From NCBI GenBank assembly GCA_001464475.1, contig LNDX01000006.1:1-64000 (forward strand): a stretch of 64,000 bases of DNA, in the 5' to 3' direction. Within the stretch, counting starts at the first letter, position 1. Each line of letters begins with the position of its first letter. A program made the translations under genes and the position numbers. The notes beneath the pieces were generated by a model. The model was not told the origin of the DNA and did not search any database. It saw only the letters and a list, made by a program, of their open reading frames with translations. Below are positions 28,401-35,848 of the stretch, piece after piece. Source of the stretch: Flavobacteriaceae bacterium Ga0077528. GTDB lineage: Bacteria > Bacteroidota > Bacteroidia > Flavobacteriales > Flavobacteriaceae.

Positions 28401-30325
28401 ATGTAGTTCCTACTACAGGAGGAAATAATTATACTTTACGCTTTGTTTCTGTTTCAAGCGCTGGAGGAAGTCCAAGTATTGGTAACTTATTAGATTCAAT
28501 TTCAATATCTAGTTTAAGTTGTCCATCACAACCAACTTCAGGAGTAGTTACAATTACAACTCCAGATACTCCAACGTTTACTGCAATTCCTGATATTTGT
28601 TTAAATGGAACGGCTCCTACTTTACCAACAACTTCAAATAATGGAATTGCTGGAACTTGGTCTCCGAGTACAGTAGACACATCAGCAGTTGGGACAACTA
28701 CTTATACTTTCACGCCTAATGCAGGAATTTGTGCGACAACCGCAACATTGAATGTTACAATCATAAATCAAGTTACACCAACATTTAATAGTATTGCATC
28801 TATTTGTCAAAATAGCACAGCACCTAGTTTACCATTAACATCAGTAAATGGAATAACAGGAACTTGGAGTCCTTCAACAATTGATACTTCAACTGCTGGT
28901 TCGGTAACTTATACATTTACTCCAGACGCTATTCCAAGTCAAGCTTGTGTATTAACAACAACTCTTTCTGTTACTATTGATCCACAAATTGTTAGTACGT
29001 TTAATTCAATTGCAAACATTTGTCAAAATGGAGTTGCTCCTTCTCTTTCTTCTACTTCGAATGAAGGAATAGCAGGAACATGGAATCCAACAGTAATTGA
29101 TACAACAACTCCAGGAACTACAACGTACACATTTACACCAAATGCAGGAATTTGTGCAACTACAGCTACTTTATCTGTTACAATTGATGCACCGACTGTT
29201 CCAACATTTACTCAGATAGCAAGTATTTGTTTAAATGGAACTGCTCCATCACTTCCTTCAACATCAAATAATGGTGGAATAGCTGGAACTTGGAGTCCTG
29301 CTACAATTAATACTTCAGTAGTTGGAAATACAACTTACACATTTACACCAAATGCTGGACTTTGTGCAACTACTGCTACGATGGTAATTACAATTAATCC
29401 TCAAACTGTACCAACATTTAGTCAAATTGGTCCATTTTGTCAAGGGTCAATTGCACCTTCACTTAATAACACATCTATAAATGGTATTGCAGGTACATGG
29501 AGTCCAAGTACTATTGACACATCTACTGCAGGAAGCACTACTTATACATTTACACCAAATGTTGGACTTTGTGCAACAACTACTACAATGACTATAGTAA
29601 TAAATGCTACACCAGTTATAAATCCAATTAGTAATGTTACAGCATGTGATAATTATATATTACCAGCACCAAGCGTTGGGAATTATTTCACAGGTCCAAA
29701 TGGAACTGGAACTCAATTAAATACTGGAGCTATAATTACTGCAAATACAACTTTATATGTGTATGCTGCAAACGGAAGTTGTACAGATCAAGAATCATTT
29801 ACGATAACCATTTCACCTTCTCCATCATTCACATTGACAGGAGGTTGTGTTGGAACAAATTATGTTCTTGAAGTAATGTCAAATAATTTTGATACTTCTT
29901 TAGCTACTTATTCGTGGACTGGTCCAACAGGAGTTGTTGGAGGTAATAGTCCAACTTTACAAGTTCCTGCAAATGCTGCTGGTAGTTATACTTGTTTCGT
30001 TACAATTCCTAATGGCTCTGGAACATGTTCTGACTCTGAAGTCTTTATTGCAAATGATGTAACTTGTTCTATTCCAAGAGGTATTTCTCCAAATGGTGAT
30101 ACACTAAATGATACTTTCGATTTAACAGGGTTAAATGTTAAAGTATTAAGTATCTACAATAGATATGGAACTAAAGTATATTCAAAAACTAACTATGTTA
30201 ATGAATGGGGCGGACAATCTGACGCTGGAAATGAACTACCAGATGGTACTTACTATTATGTAATTGAACGTAATGGTGTTGAAGCTAAATCTGGATGGGT
30301 ATACATTAACAGAGAAATCAAATAA
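22421..30325 (+). CDS. Giant secreted modular protein with type IX secretion C-terminal (type B) sorting domain
   Basis: 2634 residues. Order: signal peptide (1-19); a cleaved-adhesin/choice-of-anchor-like jelly roll (about 20-215); FN3 (~217-305); a PPC-like domain (~310-435); FN3 (~437-530); a GDGWNGN-containing β module (~540-645); two 206-residue tandem copies of FN3 plus GDGWNGN module (646-1057); FN3 (~1060-1150); two NDECTNA/PPC-type domains (~1150-1440); Ig-like segments; eight ~62-residue GTW-type repeats (from ~1610 to 2396) split by a jelly-roll insertion; and a C-terminal domain with GISPNGDTLND, VLSIYNRYGTKVY and LPDGTYYYVI typical of gliding-motility-associated/T9SS type B signals. 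Likely exported and attached to the cell surface as an adhesin or matrix protein. Very Thr- and Asn-rich. Confidence 0.93.
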   Translation: MKKIILLILTLFFSIVGYSQFPTPGVEGFEGTTGPDVPLPTASSPWTLGTGATGNQWAVFDNGVGLTRRWNINTVATNVYQGVNAAYMDRENIGQGNTSEDYLATPLVTVPANGELRFWTRSTIATVSTTEYLIKVNTNVSAGSQTTVANYTATPAQWTETTLNATYNIYEEKVVDLSAYAGQQVYIAFVMKFTQPSAGLGGDRWLIDRVSLIQRCLEPTNLSATGITQTTADLNWSNPSGSTSWEIEVIPAVGGTQTGVGVVYNGALPYVASGLSPNTCYVYYVRSLCTDGSSTWVGPFNFCTVPPGLTCTAPIAITTLPYSTNDNTANYGDSTDTAQPAACAGTAANYMTGNDVFYSYTPATSGTISITMTPNDDWSGIFVYQGCANVGVTCVAGVANNGGGIRSIPSLSVTAGLPYIIVISTNATPQTVGYSLVIQEVNCPQPTNLNASNIGQTSATLTWDNPGGATSWEVVVQTPNLGIPTGTGNTTNTNTSYSALGLTQATAYEYYVRADCGNGTFSAWSGPFLFNTNICDVSQQCNYTFRLTDSFGDGWNGNTMSVRQNGIEVALLGPTFTAGGGPINITVPMCDGLPFELFWNAGGAFAGEVGVTIINSFNQTIYTKAAGTGTQNSSLYTGTVNCLTPACLPPTNLVATNLSQTGATLGWTTTGPETSWEIIVLPAGSPAPLPNNPLWTAAPTNPFTVGGLTSGTAYDFYVRPLCSPSNIGDPAGPRTFNTTICDPVNQCNYTFTMTDTFGDGWNGNTMNVIQNGIVIATIGATFTNGNGPVIVQVPLCNALPVELFWNAGGAFANEVGVTITNSFSQVIFTKAPGTGAQNTSLYTGTVNCLVPSCLPPTNLVATNLSQTSATLGWTTTGPETSWEVIVLPVGSPAPLPNNPLWTAAPTNPFTVNGLTSGTAYNFYVRPICSPTNTGDPSLAGTFNTTICPPTDQCLYTFTMTDTFGDGWNGNTMSVIQNGIVVGTFGATFTNGTGPVTVQFPLCHGIAFQLQWNAGGAFANEVGVSIQEALAPQATIYTKAPGTGAQGTTLYNGTGECFLPTCPKPISLTATSVTQTSAVLSWTEQGTATSWEIFIVPAGSAAPTPTSLGIVTTNPYTLTNLPPGTAYTFYVRAICSPTDSSLWSQPLTFGTLPVNDECTNATFAIVNQNLNCVQTTPGTLIGATQSLPAVNCPPGVANDDVWYTFTATAATHIISFNNVVPLNTDLDYAIFTGNSCGALTQLNCNAADGLTAGVTYYLRVYSASANQQLVNFNLCIGTLPCTEAPAFCTGQTVTYANSTNVPSLGQIGCLFTSPNPAFFFLQVNQAGPLTYLISQVDTNGIGRDVDYVAWGPFTDLQTACTGVPQNPLPGIIPAPTPAAGCPGTLHACSYSAAPTEIMCIPNAQLCEVYVIMITNFSNQAGTVTFTQTNSGGGTTACFPINTFNYPQTTYCQDGVDPTPVLAPGASAGTYTSTPGLVIDSVTGTVDLSASTPGAYIVTSSTATTIGGTCNTIPFITTTRTIIITAPASATISYSNASYCNNITALQTVTRTGTVGGTYSATPSGLSIDPITGNFVPSASVPNTYIITYSVPASGGCAAFSTTTQVVIIPATVPAFTQVAPICPGDVLADLPTTSNNGVTGTWSPAMNNTATTTYTFTPTAGLCATTATMTIGVGSTTPTFTQVQPICPGAPLADLPTTSNNGVVGTWAPAMNNTATTTYTFTPNAGICAGSVTMTIVVNTPTIVPTFTSVAPICIGDTLSALPTTSNNGITGTWSPALDNTATTTYTFTPATGQCALATTLTIIVNPNLVVTVNNPTVCAGSSATVTATPAIPGNYSYTWTVPSPFTNPGNVASFNTTVPGTYTVVINQVTNFCNTDFESPTATGAFPNLFDENLVPCWDTTSADGIIEIWPPGFEGVNAYSGNQLIELNGNTPGTLFQDFSVLPGTALTISFAHRGRQGNDVVGVEIGPLGGPYVSLGNFTDNNTAWVLHTVNYVVPTTGGNNYTLRFVSVSSAGGSPSIGNLLDSISISSLSCPSQPTSGVVTITTPDTPTFTAIPDICLNGTAPTLPTTSNNGIAGTWSPSTVDTSAVGTTTYTFTPNAGICATTATLNVTIINQVTPTFNSIASICQNSTAPSLPLTSVNGITGTWSPSTIDTSTAGSVTYTFTPDAIPSQACVLTTTLSVTIDPQIVSTFNSIANICQNGVAPSLSSTSNEGIAGTWNPTVIDTTTPGTTTYTFTPNAGICATTATLSVTIDAPTVPTFTQIASICLNGTAPSLPSTSNNGGIAGTWSPATINTSVVGNTTYTFTPNAGLCATTATMVITINPQTVPTFSQIGPFCQGSIAPSLNNTSINGIAGTWSPSTIDTSTAGSTTYTFTPNVGLCATTTTMTIVINATPVINPISNVTACDNYILPAPSVGNYFTGPNGTGTQLNTGAIITANTTLYVYAANGSCTDQESFTITISPSPSFTLTGGCVGTNYVLEVMSNNFDTSLATYSWTGPTGVVGGNSPTLQVPANAAGSYTCFVTIPNGSGTCSDSEVFIANDVTCSIPRGISPNGDTLNDTFDLTGLNVKVLSIYNRYGTKVYSKTNYVNEWGGQSDAGNELPDGTYYYVIERNGVEAKSGWVYINREIK
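24357..25592 (+). repeat. Two tandem 618-bp copies inside the giant gene
   Basis: Starts such as CATGTTTACCTCCAAC recur exactly 618 bases apart (24357 and 24975), equal to 206 residues (an FN3 domain plus a GDGWNGN module). A third GDGWNGN module (near 24072) precedes them with a more diverged FN3. The copies differ at many third positions, so they are not recent. Confidence 0.85.
27251..29608 (+). repeat. Eight ~62-residue GTW-type repeats split 3+5
   Basis: Each unit runs TFxQ(I/V)xxIC, (L/T)P-TTSNNG, GTWSPxxx(D/N)T, TTYTFTPNAGxCATT. Copies 1-3 occupy about 27251-27840 and copies 4-8 about 28568-29608; between them lies a different jelly-roll-like domain (about 28040-28530). Confidence 0.85.
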
Positions 30326-30341
30326 TTTAAACCTTAATAAT

Positions 30342-30373
30342 AAAAAAGAGACTGAATTTCAGTCTCTTTTTTT
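30342..30373. terminator. Bidirectional terminator after the giant gene
   Basis: GAGACTGA (30348-30355) / TCAGTCTC (30359-30366) flanked by an A-run and a T-run; it serves the plus gene and the convergent DUF1801 gene. Confidence 0.87.
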
Positions 30374-30375
30374 GT

Positions 30376-30723
30376 TTAATATAATTCTGAAATTTCTTGA
30401 ATGATTTCTATTAAAATTTTATTATCAATTTCTTCAAGTGAAGAATACCTTAGTGATTTCATTATACTCCTATTCTCTGAAATAAGATGTTCTTGATGAT
30501 TTTTGATTTGAAAACCTTTTACTATTCCTAGGTCAACATACTTTCTTTTATGACTTACATTTATAAAACAAAATGGTTTTCCTCTATAATAATAAAAAGG
30601 AATCTTCCATTTGTACAATAATTCTAAATTTGGAATTTGACTTTCAATTACAATTTGCAGATTAAAAATTATAGAACGATAAGGTTCTGGTTGGTTTAAA
30701 ATATAAACTTCTGCAGGTTTCAT
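30376..30723 (-). CDS. DUF1801 (YdhG-like) protein
   Basis: 115-residue α/β protein of the DUF1801/iron-chaperone-like fold. It has MKPAEVYILNQPEPYR at the start, the core YKWKIPFYYYRGKPFCFIN and YVDLGIVKGFQI. The start codon abuts the stop of the M28 peptidase gene upstream (no gap), so the two are cotranscribed. Biochemical role unknown; relatives are described as frataxin-like in fold. Confidence 0.8.
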   Translation of the reverse strand: MKPAEVYILNQPEPYRSIIFNLQIVIESQIPNLELLYKWKIPFYYYRGKPFCFINVSHKRKYVDLGIVKGFQIKNHQEHLISENRSIMKSLRYSSLEEIDNKILIEIIQEISELY

Positions 30724-32094
30724 CTATTGCAATCCATATTGATCAAACAAATACATAAGCGATGCCATTGAAGCGGCTCCTAATTCTAATTCTCTTTTAT
30801 TTACAGCATCAAAAGTATCATTTGCAGCATGATGATAATCAAAATAACGTTGTGAATCGGGTTGCAACGCTACTTTTACAATCTTTTCTGACTTTAAAGG
30901 ACCAATATCAACTCCTGTATGTCCTTTTCTAAAAATATGAATTAAATAAGGCTCAAATAAGTTCTTCCAAGTGGTGATTTTATCAAAATTAGAATCATCC
31001 GCTTCAATTGAAAAACCTCTTGGTGTAAAGCCTCCTGAATCACTTTCTAAAGCAAAAATGTGATTCTCTTTATTCTTGCTAGACAATTCTTCATATTTTA
31101 AACCGCCTTTAACACCATTCTCTTCATTCATAAACAAAACTACTCTAATTGTATTTTTAGGTTTGTAGTTCAATTTTCTAAATATTTCCAAAACTGCCAT
31201 ACTTTGAACACAACCAGCACCATCATCGTGAGAACCATCTCCTAAATCCCAAGAATCTAAATGTCCTCCAACAACCATAATTTTATTCGGATGCTCAGAA
31301 CCCGTTATTTCACCAACAACATTGTATGATAAAACATCTTCTAGAATTTTACACGATTGTTTAAAATATAATTTATAATTAGGATTTTGTTTTAATAACT
31401 TACTCAACTCTTCAGCACCATTTGTAGAAATTGCTGCAGCTGGAATACGTTTATCCATCGCAATATCTTTATAATTTGTTGAACCCGTGTGTGGAAAATC
31501 GTCCAATCTCAAATTCATGGAACGAACAATTACTCCAACAGCACCTAATTCTCCTGCTTCTCTTGCTCCAGAAGAACGTTGGTCAACACAACTTCCATAA
31601 GCATGAAAAGTTTCAATAAACTCAGGATTCATTGGTCTGTTGAAAAAAATAATTTTCCCTTTTACTTTATCTGTTCCTAAAGCTTTTAACTCCTCTAAAC
31701 TTTTAACTTCAATTACATTTGCTAATAAACCATTTTTGGGCGTTGCAACCGACATCCCTAAAGCACAGATTGGAAAAGATTTTTTTTGCTTTTCAACTTG
31801 TAAATAGGCTACTTCCTTCTCACCTCTCACCCATTGTGGAACCATAACTTCTTGTAGATAAACTTTATCTAAACCTAAAAGTTCCATTTGTTGCTTTGTA
31901 TAAGTAACGGCTTTTGCTGCTCCAGATGAACCAGACAAACGATGACCAATTTTATTTGACAAATCGTCTAACCATGGATAGGCTTTGCTTTCGGTTAATG
32001 CAACTTTATAAATTTGTTTCAACATTGCTTCATCATTGGTTTGAGAGAACATTAACGTAGAATTTACTAACAACAAAAAAACTATTTTCTTCAT
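30724..32094 (-). CDS. M28-family zinc aminopeptidase, exported
   Basis: 456 residues, signal peptide MKKIVFLLLVNSTLMFS. A PA-like insert lies at about 100-235 (GLLANVIEVKSLEELK, KVKGKIIFFNRPM). The catalytic domain has the first zinc ligands in GGHLDSWDLGDGSHDDGAG, catalytic Glu-Glu in FMNEENGVKGG and a distal histidine in DYHHAANDTFD. Expected to cleave N-terminal residues from peptides in the periplasm or outside. A minus-strand TATTTTTG box (32112-32119) precedes it. Confidence 0.93.
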   Translation of the reverse strand: MKKIVFLLLVNSTLMFSQTNDEAMLKQIYKVALTESKAYPWLDDLSNKIGHRLSGSSGAAKAVTYTKQQMELLGLDKVYLQEVMVPQWVRGEKEVAYLQVEKQKKSFPICALGMSVATPKNGLLANVIEVKSLEELKALGTDKVKGKIIFFNRPMNPEFIETFHAYGSCVDQRSSGAREAGELGAVGVIVRSMNLRLDDFPHTGSTNYKDIAMDKRIPAAAISTNGAEELSKLLKQNPNYKLYFKQSCKILEDVLSYNVVGEITGSEHPNKIMVVGGHLDSWDLGDGSHDDGAGCVQSMAVLEIFRKLNYKPKNTIRVVLFMNEENGVKGGLKYEELSSKNKENHIFALESDSGGFTPRGFSIEADDSNFDKITTWKNLFEPYLIHIFRKGHTGVDIGPLKSEKIVKVALQPDSQRYFDYHHAANDTFDAVNKRELELGAASMASLMYLFDQYGLQ

Positions 32095-32111
32095 TTCTAT
32101 TTATTTTATTT

Positions 32112-32119
32112 CAAAAATA
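32112..32119 (-). promoter_or_regulatory. -7 box for M28 peptidase gene
   Basis: Minus-strand TATTTTTG 17 bases before the ATG; a TTG lies 22 bases further upstream. Confidence 0.5.
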
Positions 32120-32156
32120 AACCAAAAAACATTTGGTTGAACAATTTTTATTTATT

Positions 32157-32175
32157 TACTTTGTGCTTCAAAGTA
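32157..32175. promoter_or_regulatory. Palindromic operator candidate O1
   Basis: Perfect inverted repeat TACTTTG-TGCTT-CAAAGTA, 7 bases before the ATG at 32183. The same palindrome, with the same CTTTTA continuation, recurs at 33181-33199. TTG at 32137-32139 stands 17 bases before it, so the left arm may double as a variant -7 box (TACTTTG is one base shorter than TAnnTTTG). Confidence 0.75.
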
Positions 32176-32182
32176 CTTTTAT

Positions 32183-32806
32183 ATGGAAAACGAAAAATAT
32201 CTTAACGACATTTCTGAAATAAAAAACATGATGAACCAATCATCAAGATTTATTTCACTTAGTGGATTATCAGGTGTTCTTGCTGGGATTTATTCTTTGA
32301 TTGGAGCTTGGCTAGCTTACAAAACAATTTATCTTGATACAACGTCAATGGGAAACTATAGAAATCTTATTATCTCTCAAGATTCCATAAACAAACTTTT
32401 TATAATTGCTTTCTCCGTATTAATTTTATCAATTATTACAGGAATAGCATTAAGTGTTAGAAAAGCAAAAAAAACAGAAGATAAAATTTGGAATGTTTCA
32501 TCAAAAAGATTGGTTATTAACTTTGCAATTCCGTTAGCAACAGGTGGTTTTTTTATTCTATTTTTGATAGAGAAAGAAATGCTAAGTTTGGTTGCCCCAT
32601 TAACCTTATTGTTTTATGGTTTGGCGTGTGTAAATGCTAGTAAATACACACTTGGTGATGTACGATATTTAGGAATTACGATGATCATATTAGGATTACT
32701 TTCAACTTGGTTTTTAGGATATGGATTATTATTTTGGGCTTTAGGATTTGGAGTTTGCCATATAATTTACGGAAGTATGATGTATTTTAAATATGATAGA
32801 AATTAA
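32183..32806 (+). CDS. Membrane protein of unknown function, upstream of HTH regulator
   Basis: 207 residues: an N-terminal charged helix (KYLNDISEIKNMMNQSSRFISL) then six hydrophobic helices, several glycine-rich. No catalytic or transport motif is recognised. It is the first gene after operator O1, and the winged-helix regulator follows after 58 bases, a pairing often seen for regulator and membrane partner. Confidence 0.8.
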   Translation: MENEKYLNDISEIKNMMNQSSRFISLSGLSGVLAGIYSLIGAWLAYKTIYLDTTSMGNYRNLIISQDSINKLFIIAFSVLILSIITGIALSVRKAKKTEDKIWNVSSKRLVINFAIPLATGGFFILFLIEKEMLSLVAPLTLLFYGLACVNASKYTLGDVRYLGITMIILGLLSTWFLGYGLLFWALGFGVCHIIYGSMMYFKYDRN

Positions 32807-32864
32807 TTTTGAGATAGCAGATTACAGAAGTTAGAATACAGATTTTAAAAAACATACAAATAAT

Positions 32865-33161
32865 TTGAAAACCATCATACAAAATATCAACAAAGCCTTT
32901 GATCACCGAATTCGTTTGGGGATTATGTCGGTATTGATGGTAAACGAAAGCGCCGATTTTAATATGCTTAAAGAACTTCTTGGAGTAACTGATGGCAACC
33001 TCGCCTCTCATACCAAAGCTCTTGAATCTGAAAATTATATTCAAATTGAAAAACAGTTTATTGGTAAAAAACCAAACACGAGATACATAGCTACAAAAGA
33101 AGGAAAAAAAGCATTCAAAGATCATATTGATGCACTTGAAAAATTAATATCAAAAAGTTAA
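32865..33161 (+). CDS. Winged-helix transcriptional regulator (HTH_34 / MarR-like)
   Basis: 98 residues, starting at a TTG codon. The downstream ATG (in GIMSVLMV) would delete the conserved first helix NINKAFDHRIRLG, so TTG is preferred. The HTH core is ADFNMLKELLGVTDGNLASHTKALE (recognition helix about residues 41-56), with the wing in FIGKKPNTRYIATKEGKKAF. Small dimeric regulators of this type bind short palindromes; the repeated TACTTTG-N5-CAAAGTA beside this gene is the natural candidate. That link is inference. Confidence 0.88.
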   Translation: MKTIIQNINKAFDHRIRLGIMSVLMVNESADFNMLKELLGVTDGNLASHTKALESENYIQIEKQFIGKKPNTRYIATKEGKKAFKDHIDALEKLISKS

Positions 33162-33180
33162 ATCTATTTTTTTATATAAT

Positions 33181-33199
33181 TACTTTGAAAAACAAAGTA
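33181..33199. promoter_or_regulatory. Palindromic operator candidate O2
   Basis: Perfect inverted repeat TACTTTG-AAAAA-CAAAGTA, 12 bases before the ATG at 33212, followed by CTTTTA as at O1. The spacer is unrelated to that of O1, so the arms are what is conserved. Confidence 0.78.
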
Positions 33200-33211
33200 C
33201 TTTTAAATATT

Positions 33212-33580
33212 ATGAAAAATATAAAAATAAAATATCTAATCATCAGTTGTGCCATCTTAATCATAGAGATAACTATTGCACTGTTCGTAAACGACCAATT
33301 CATAAGACCAATATTTGGTGATTATCTAGCATCAATTCTCGTGTTTTACTTATTGGCGACAATTCTGAAAACCGATTTGAATAAAATTGCAATCCTATCA
33401 TTATTGATTAGTTATACCATTGAATTTTTACAATACATCCATATTCTGGAACTACTTCAATTAGATAAAATCAAAATCCTAAACATCTTACTCGGAAACT
33501 CTTTTTCGTGGACTGATATGCTTGCTTATACTCTTGGAATACTGACTGTTTTGATAATTCATAATTATAAAAAACATTAA
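33212..33580 (+). CDS. DUF2809 membrane protein
   Basis: 122 residues from ATG 33212. A longer frame from TTG 33185 would begin inside the O2 palindrome and is rejected. Four membrane helices; the motif LLISYTIEFLQYI followed by GNSFSWTDMLAYTLGI is typical of DUF2809. Function unknown. One base separates it from the MpaB-like gene, so it is part of the O2 transcription unit. Confidence 0.82.
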   Translation: MKNIKIKYLIISCAILIIEITIALFVNDQFIRPIFGDYLASILVFYLLATILKTDLNKIAILSLLISYTIEFLQYIHILELLQLDKIKILNILLGNSFSWTDMLAYTLGILTVLIIHNYKKH

Positions 33581-33581
33581 A

Positions 33582-34349
33582 ATGAGACACTTTGTTGAAG
33601 AAAAATCGATTGTAAGAGAAATTTGGAAGAATACAGATACTGTTCTATTAATTTTTGCAGGTTCTGCAGCAGAATTTGCATTAAATAAAGCAGTTGATTG
33701 GTTGTACTTTACAGGAAAGATTCCGACAAATCCATTGGAACGATTGTTTTCTACCGTTGAATATGCTCAGAACATTGTCTTTGCAGAAAACGATTTGGCA
33801 TTAGCAACAATTGATAAAATAACACAGATTCATCAAGGAGTTGAAAAAAGTCGTGGACAGACCATTCCGGATTGGGCTTATAGAGATGTACTTTATATGC
33901 TTATAGATTATTCGATTTGCTCTTTTGAATTGTTAGAAAGAAAGTTAGAAACCTCTGAAAAAGAAGAAATTTTTGATGTGTTTTCTAGGTTAGGAATTAG
34001 AATGGGTTTGAAAAATTTACCAACCAACTATAACGATTGGTTAATTGACAGAACAATTCATCTCGAAAACAACTTTCAAAAAGGAACATTTACCATTAAT
34101 TTATTTGAACAATATAAAAAGCATTTGGGTAATTCTAGATATTTCATTCTAAAAGAAATTCAAAAAATATTAGTTCCGAAAATAGTTTATAAAATGCTCT
34201 TTGAAACATCCATTTTTCCAACAAAAACACTTTTAAAGCTGTATAAAATTAGTAAAACACTTAAAGTAGATTATCTAGTAAAAGCGATTCTACTTCCAAA
34301 AAAACACAAACAATCTATTAAAAACATCGGAAAATACGAAACACTATAA
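33582..34349 (+). CDS. MpaB-like (DUF2236) oxygenase-family protein
   Basis: 255 residues, helical. Typical DUF2236 segments: AGSAAEFALNKAVDWLYFTG near the start (the family normally has an R/G-rich version here), RLFSTVEYAQNIVFA, HQGVEKSRGQTIPDWAYRDVLYMLIDYS and the C-terminal ILVPKIVYKML. The family includes the heme-containing rubber oxygenase Lcp and MpaB, which cleave isoprenoid chains. Activity of this one is not established. It is followed after 19 bases by the COQ4-like gene. Confidence 0.75.
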   Translation: MRHFVEEKSIVREIWKNTDTVLLIFAGSAAEFALNKAVDWLYFTGKIPTNPLERLFSTVEYAQNIVFAENDLALATIDKITQIHQGVEKSRGQTIPDWAYRDVLYMLIDYSICSFELLERKLETSEKEEIFDVFSRLGIRMGLKNLPTNYNDWLIDRTIHLENNFQKGTFTINLFEQYKKHLGNSRYFILKEIQKILVPKIVYKMLFETSIFPTKTLLKLYKISKTLKVDYLVKAILLPKKHKQSIKNIGKYETL

Positions 34350-34368
34350 ACCATCAATTATTGCACTA

Positions 34369-34824
34369 ATGAGAGATTTACTAATTGAAAAAATGTATGA
34401 AATCACGAAGAAACCTTACCAAAAATTCTTCAAAAAAGGTATTCCTTGGAAAGAAACACCAAGCGATTTAATAAACTACCAGCAAGACAGTTTGGGATTT
34501 CATTTAGGATGTTTTCTACTAAAATACAATTTCGAAATGCAACCAAAATTGGAAGATCACGATGTAATTCATGTGCTAACAAACACAGGAGTTTCTGTAG
34601 TTGATGAAATTGCAATGCAATATTTTTTATTGGGAAATGGCAAAAAAAGTGCCTACTTATTTATGGTAATCTGTATTGGAACTATCTTCTATCCTACTCA
34701 AATCAAACATTTTATTCACACTTACAATCGTGGTAAAAAAGCACATCAATTTCATGATTTAGATTTTTATAAAATGCTAACCATTCCTGTTAAAACGATT
34801 CAATCAACATTTAATATTAAGTAA
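34369..34824 (+). CDS. COQ4-like protein
   Basis: 151 residues. The complete COQ4 metal motif HDxxH-x11-E is present: H64, D65, H68 and E80 in DHDVIHVLTNTGVSVVDE. The surroundings (DLINYQQDSLGFHLGCFLLK; C-terminal HQFHDLDFYKML) fit the family. COQ4 acts on ubiquinone precursors, but flavobacteria use menaquinone, so a different quinone or isoprenoid substrate is likely. Two bases separate it from the DUF1361 gene. Confidence 0.78.
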   Translation: MRDLLIEKMYEITKKPYQKFFKKGIPWKETPSDLINYQQDSLGFHLGCFLLKYNFEMQPKLEDHDVIHVLTNTGVSVVDEIAMQYFLLGNGKKSAYLFMVICIGTIFYPTQIKHFIHTYNRGKKAHQFHDLDFYKMLTIPVKTIQSTFNIK

Positions 34825-34826
34825 CT

Positions 34827-35480
34827 ATGAATAATTTATTTTCACTTTATGTTTTGAATAAAAAACAAAACAATTTTTTAATTTTTAGTTCGATAACTGC
34901 AATTGCTTTACTTTTAATACGTGTAAAAATCACCCATTCATTTTACCTACTATTTCTTATTTGGAATTTAATTCTTGCAGTTATTCCTTATATAATTTCC
35001 AATTTCATAAAAATTGATTTTTCTATAAAGAAATATAATTTCAAAAATTTATTTTTCATTGTGACATGGTTGCTTTTTCTTCCAAACACCTTTTATCTTA
35101 TTACTGATTTTGTGCATTTGAATCACACTAATTTGATACAATTTTGCTTCGACTTCATTTTGCTTTTAAGCTTTACCATTGCTGGATTCTATTTTGGCAT
35201 ACTATCTATTTTCACAATTCAGCAACAAATTCAATTTTTCTATACTTCAAAAACATCCTATTTATTTACAATTTCAATAAGCTATTTATGTGCTTTTGGT
35301 ATTTATATAGGACGCTTTCTTCGTTTCAATAGTTGGGATATTATTAGTTATCCTCTTTTTTTGGCTGAATCTACATTCAATTGCCTTTTCGAAAATGAAA
35401 CCTGGACATTCACTCTTGGACTAGGAACACTAATTACGATAGTAAACCTAATCTATATTAAATCAAAATCTAATATCTAA
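34827..35480 (+). CDS. DUF1361 membrane protein
   Basis: 217 residues, about seven membrane helices. The family marker is LLFLPNTFYLITDFVHL (residues about 89-105), followed by the GRFLRFNSWDI loop. Function unknown. It is in a tight run with the COQ4-like gene upstream and a small membrane protein 4 bases downstream. Confidence 0.88.
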   Translation: MNNLFSLYVLNKKQNNFLIFSSITAIALLLIRVKITHSFYLLFLIWNLILAVIPYIISNFIKIDFSIKKYNFKNLFFIVTWLLFLPNTFYLITDFVHLNHTNLIQFCFDFILLLSFTIAGFYFGILSIFTIQQQIQFFYTSKTSYLFTISISYLCAFGIYIGRFLRFNSWDIISYPLFLAESTFNCLFENETWTFTLGLGTLITIVNLIYIKSKSNI

Positions 35481-35484
35481 AATC

Positions 35485-35793
35485 ATGACAAAAAAACAAT
35501 ACGAAAACGCAACAGGCATTTTCTCCACTCAATTAGCCTTTGGCTCATTCATAATAGGAACTATTCTATTGATTTTACATCTAATAAATCCAACTGGAGC
35601 TCTTTTTGGCGTTGGTTTATACTATTTAATTATAGCTTTTGTAATTAACTTAATTATGCTATTCCGACTTGCTTATTTAGCTTTCACCCAAAAAAATCAT
35701 CAAGACTATTTTACCATCAAAATACTAATTCTTTTAGCCAACATTCCCATTGCTTTTGTGTATTTACGAATCGTTGGAGAAACTTGGAAGTAA
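35485..35793 (+). CDS. Small membrane protein of unknown function
   Basis: 102 residues with three hydrophobic helices (SFIIGTILLILHLINP; YYLIIAFVINLIMLF; ILLANIPIAFVYL). No recognised motif. Its position between DUF1361 and creD, without room for a promoter upstream, makes it part of the same operon. Confidence 0.75.
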   Translation: MTKKQYENATGIFSTQLAFGSFIIGTILLILHLINPTGALFGVGLYYLIIAFVINLIMLFRLAYLAFTQKNHQDYFTIKILILLANIPIAFVYLRIVGETWK

Positions 35794-35828
35794 TCAATTT
35801 CAATATCAAAAATCAATTTCAATATCAA
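35792..35828 (+). repeat. 19-bp direct repeat before creD
   Basis: AATCAATTTCAATATCAA occurs at 35792-35809 and 35811-35828, filling the space between the small membrane gene and creD. It may be a recent slippage product or a binding site. Confidence 0.7.
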
Positions 35829-35848
35829 TCTAAAATTCAATAAAAATC

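Noticed and set aside
27226..28680. Several antisense open frames inside the giant gene
   Set aside because: They arise from the Thr- and Asn-rich repeats, have no promoter or family match and mirror the repeat period.
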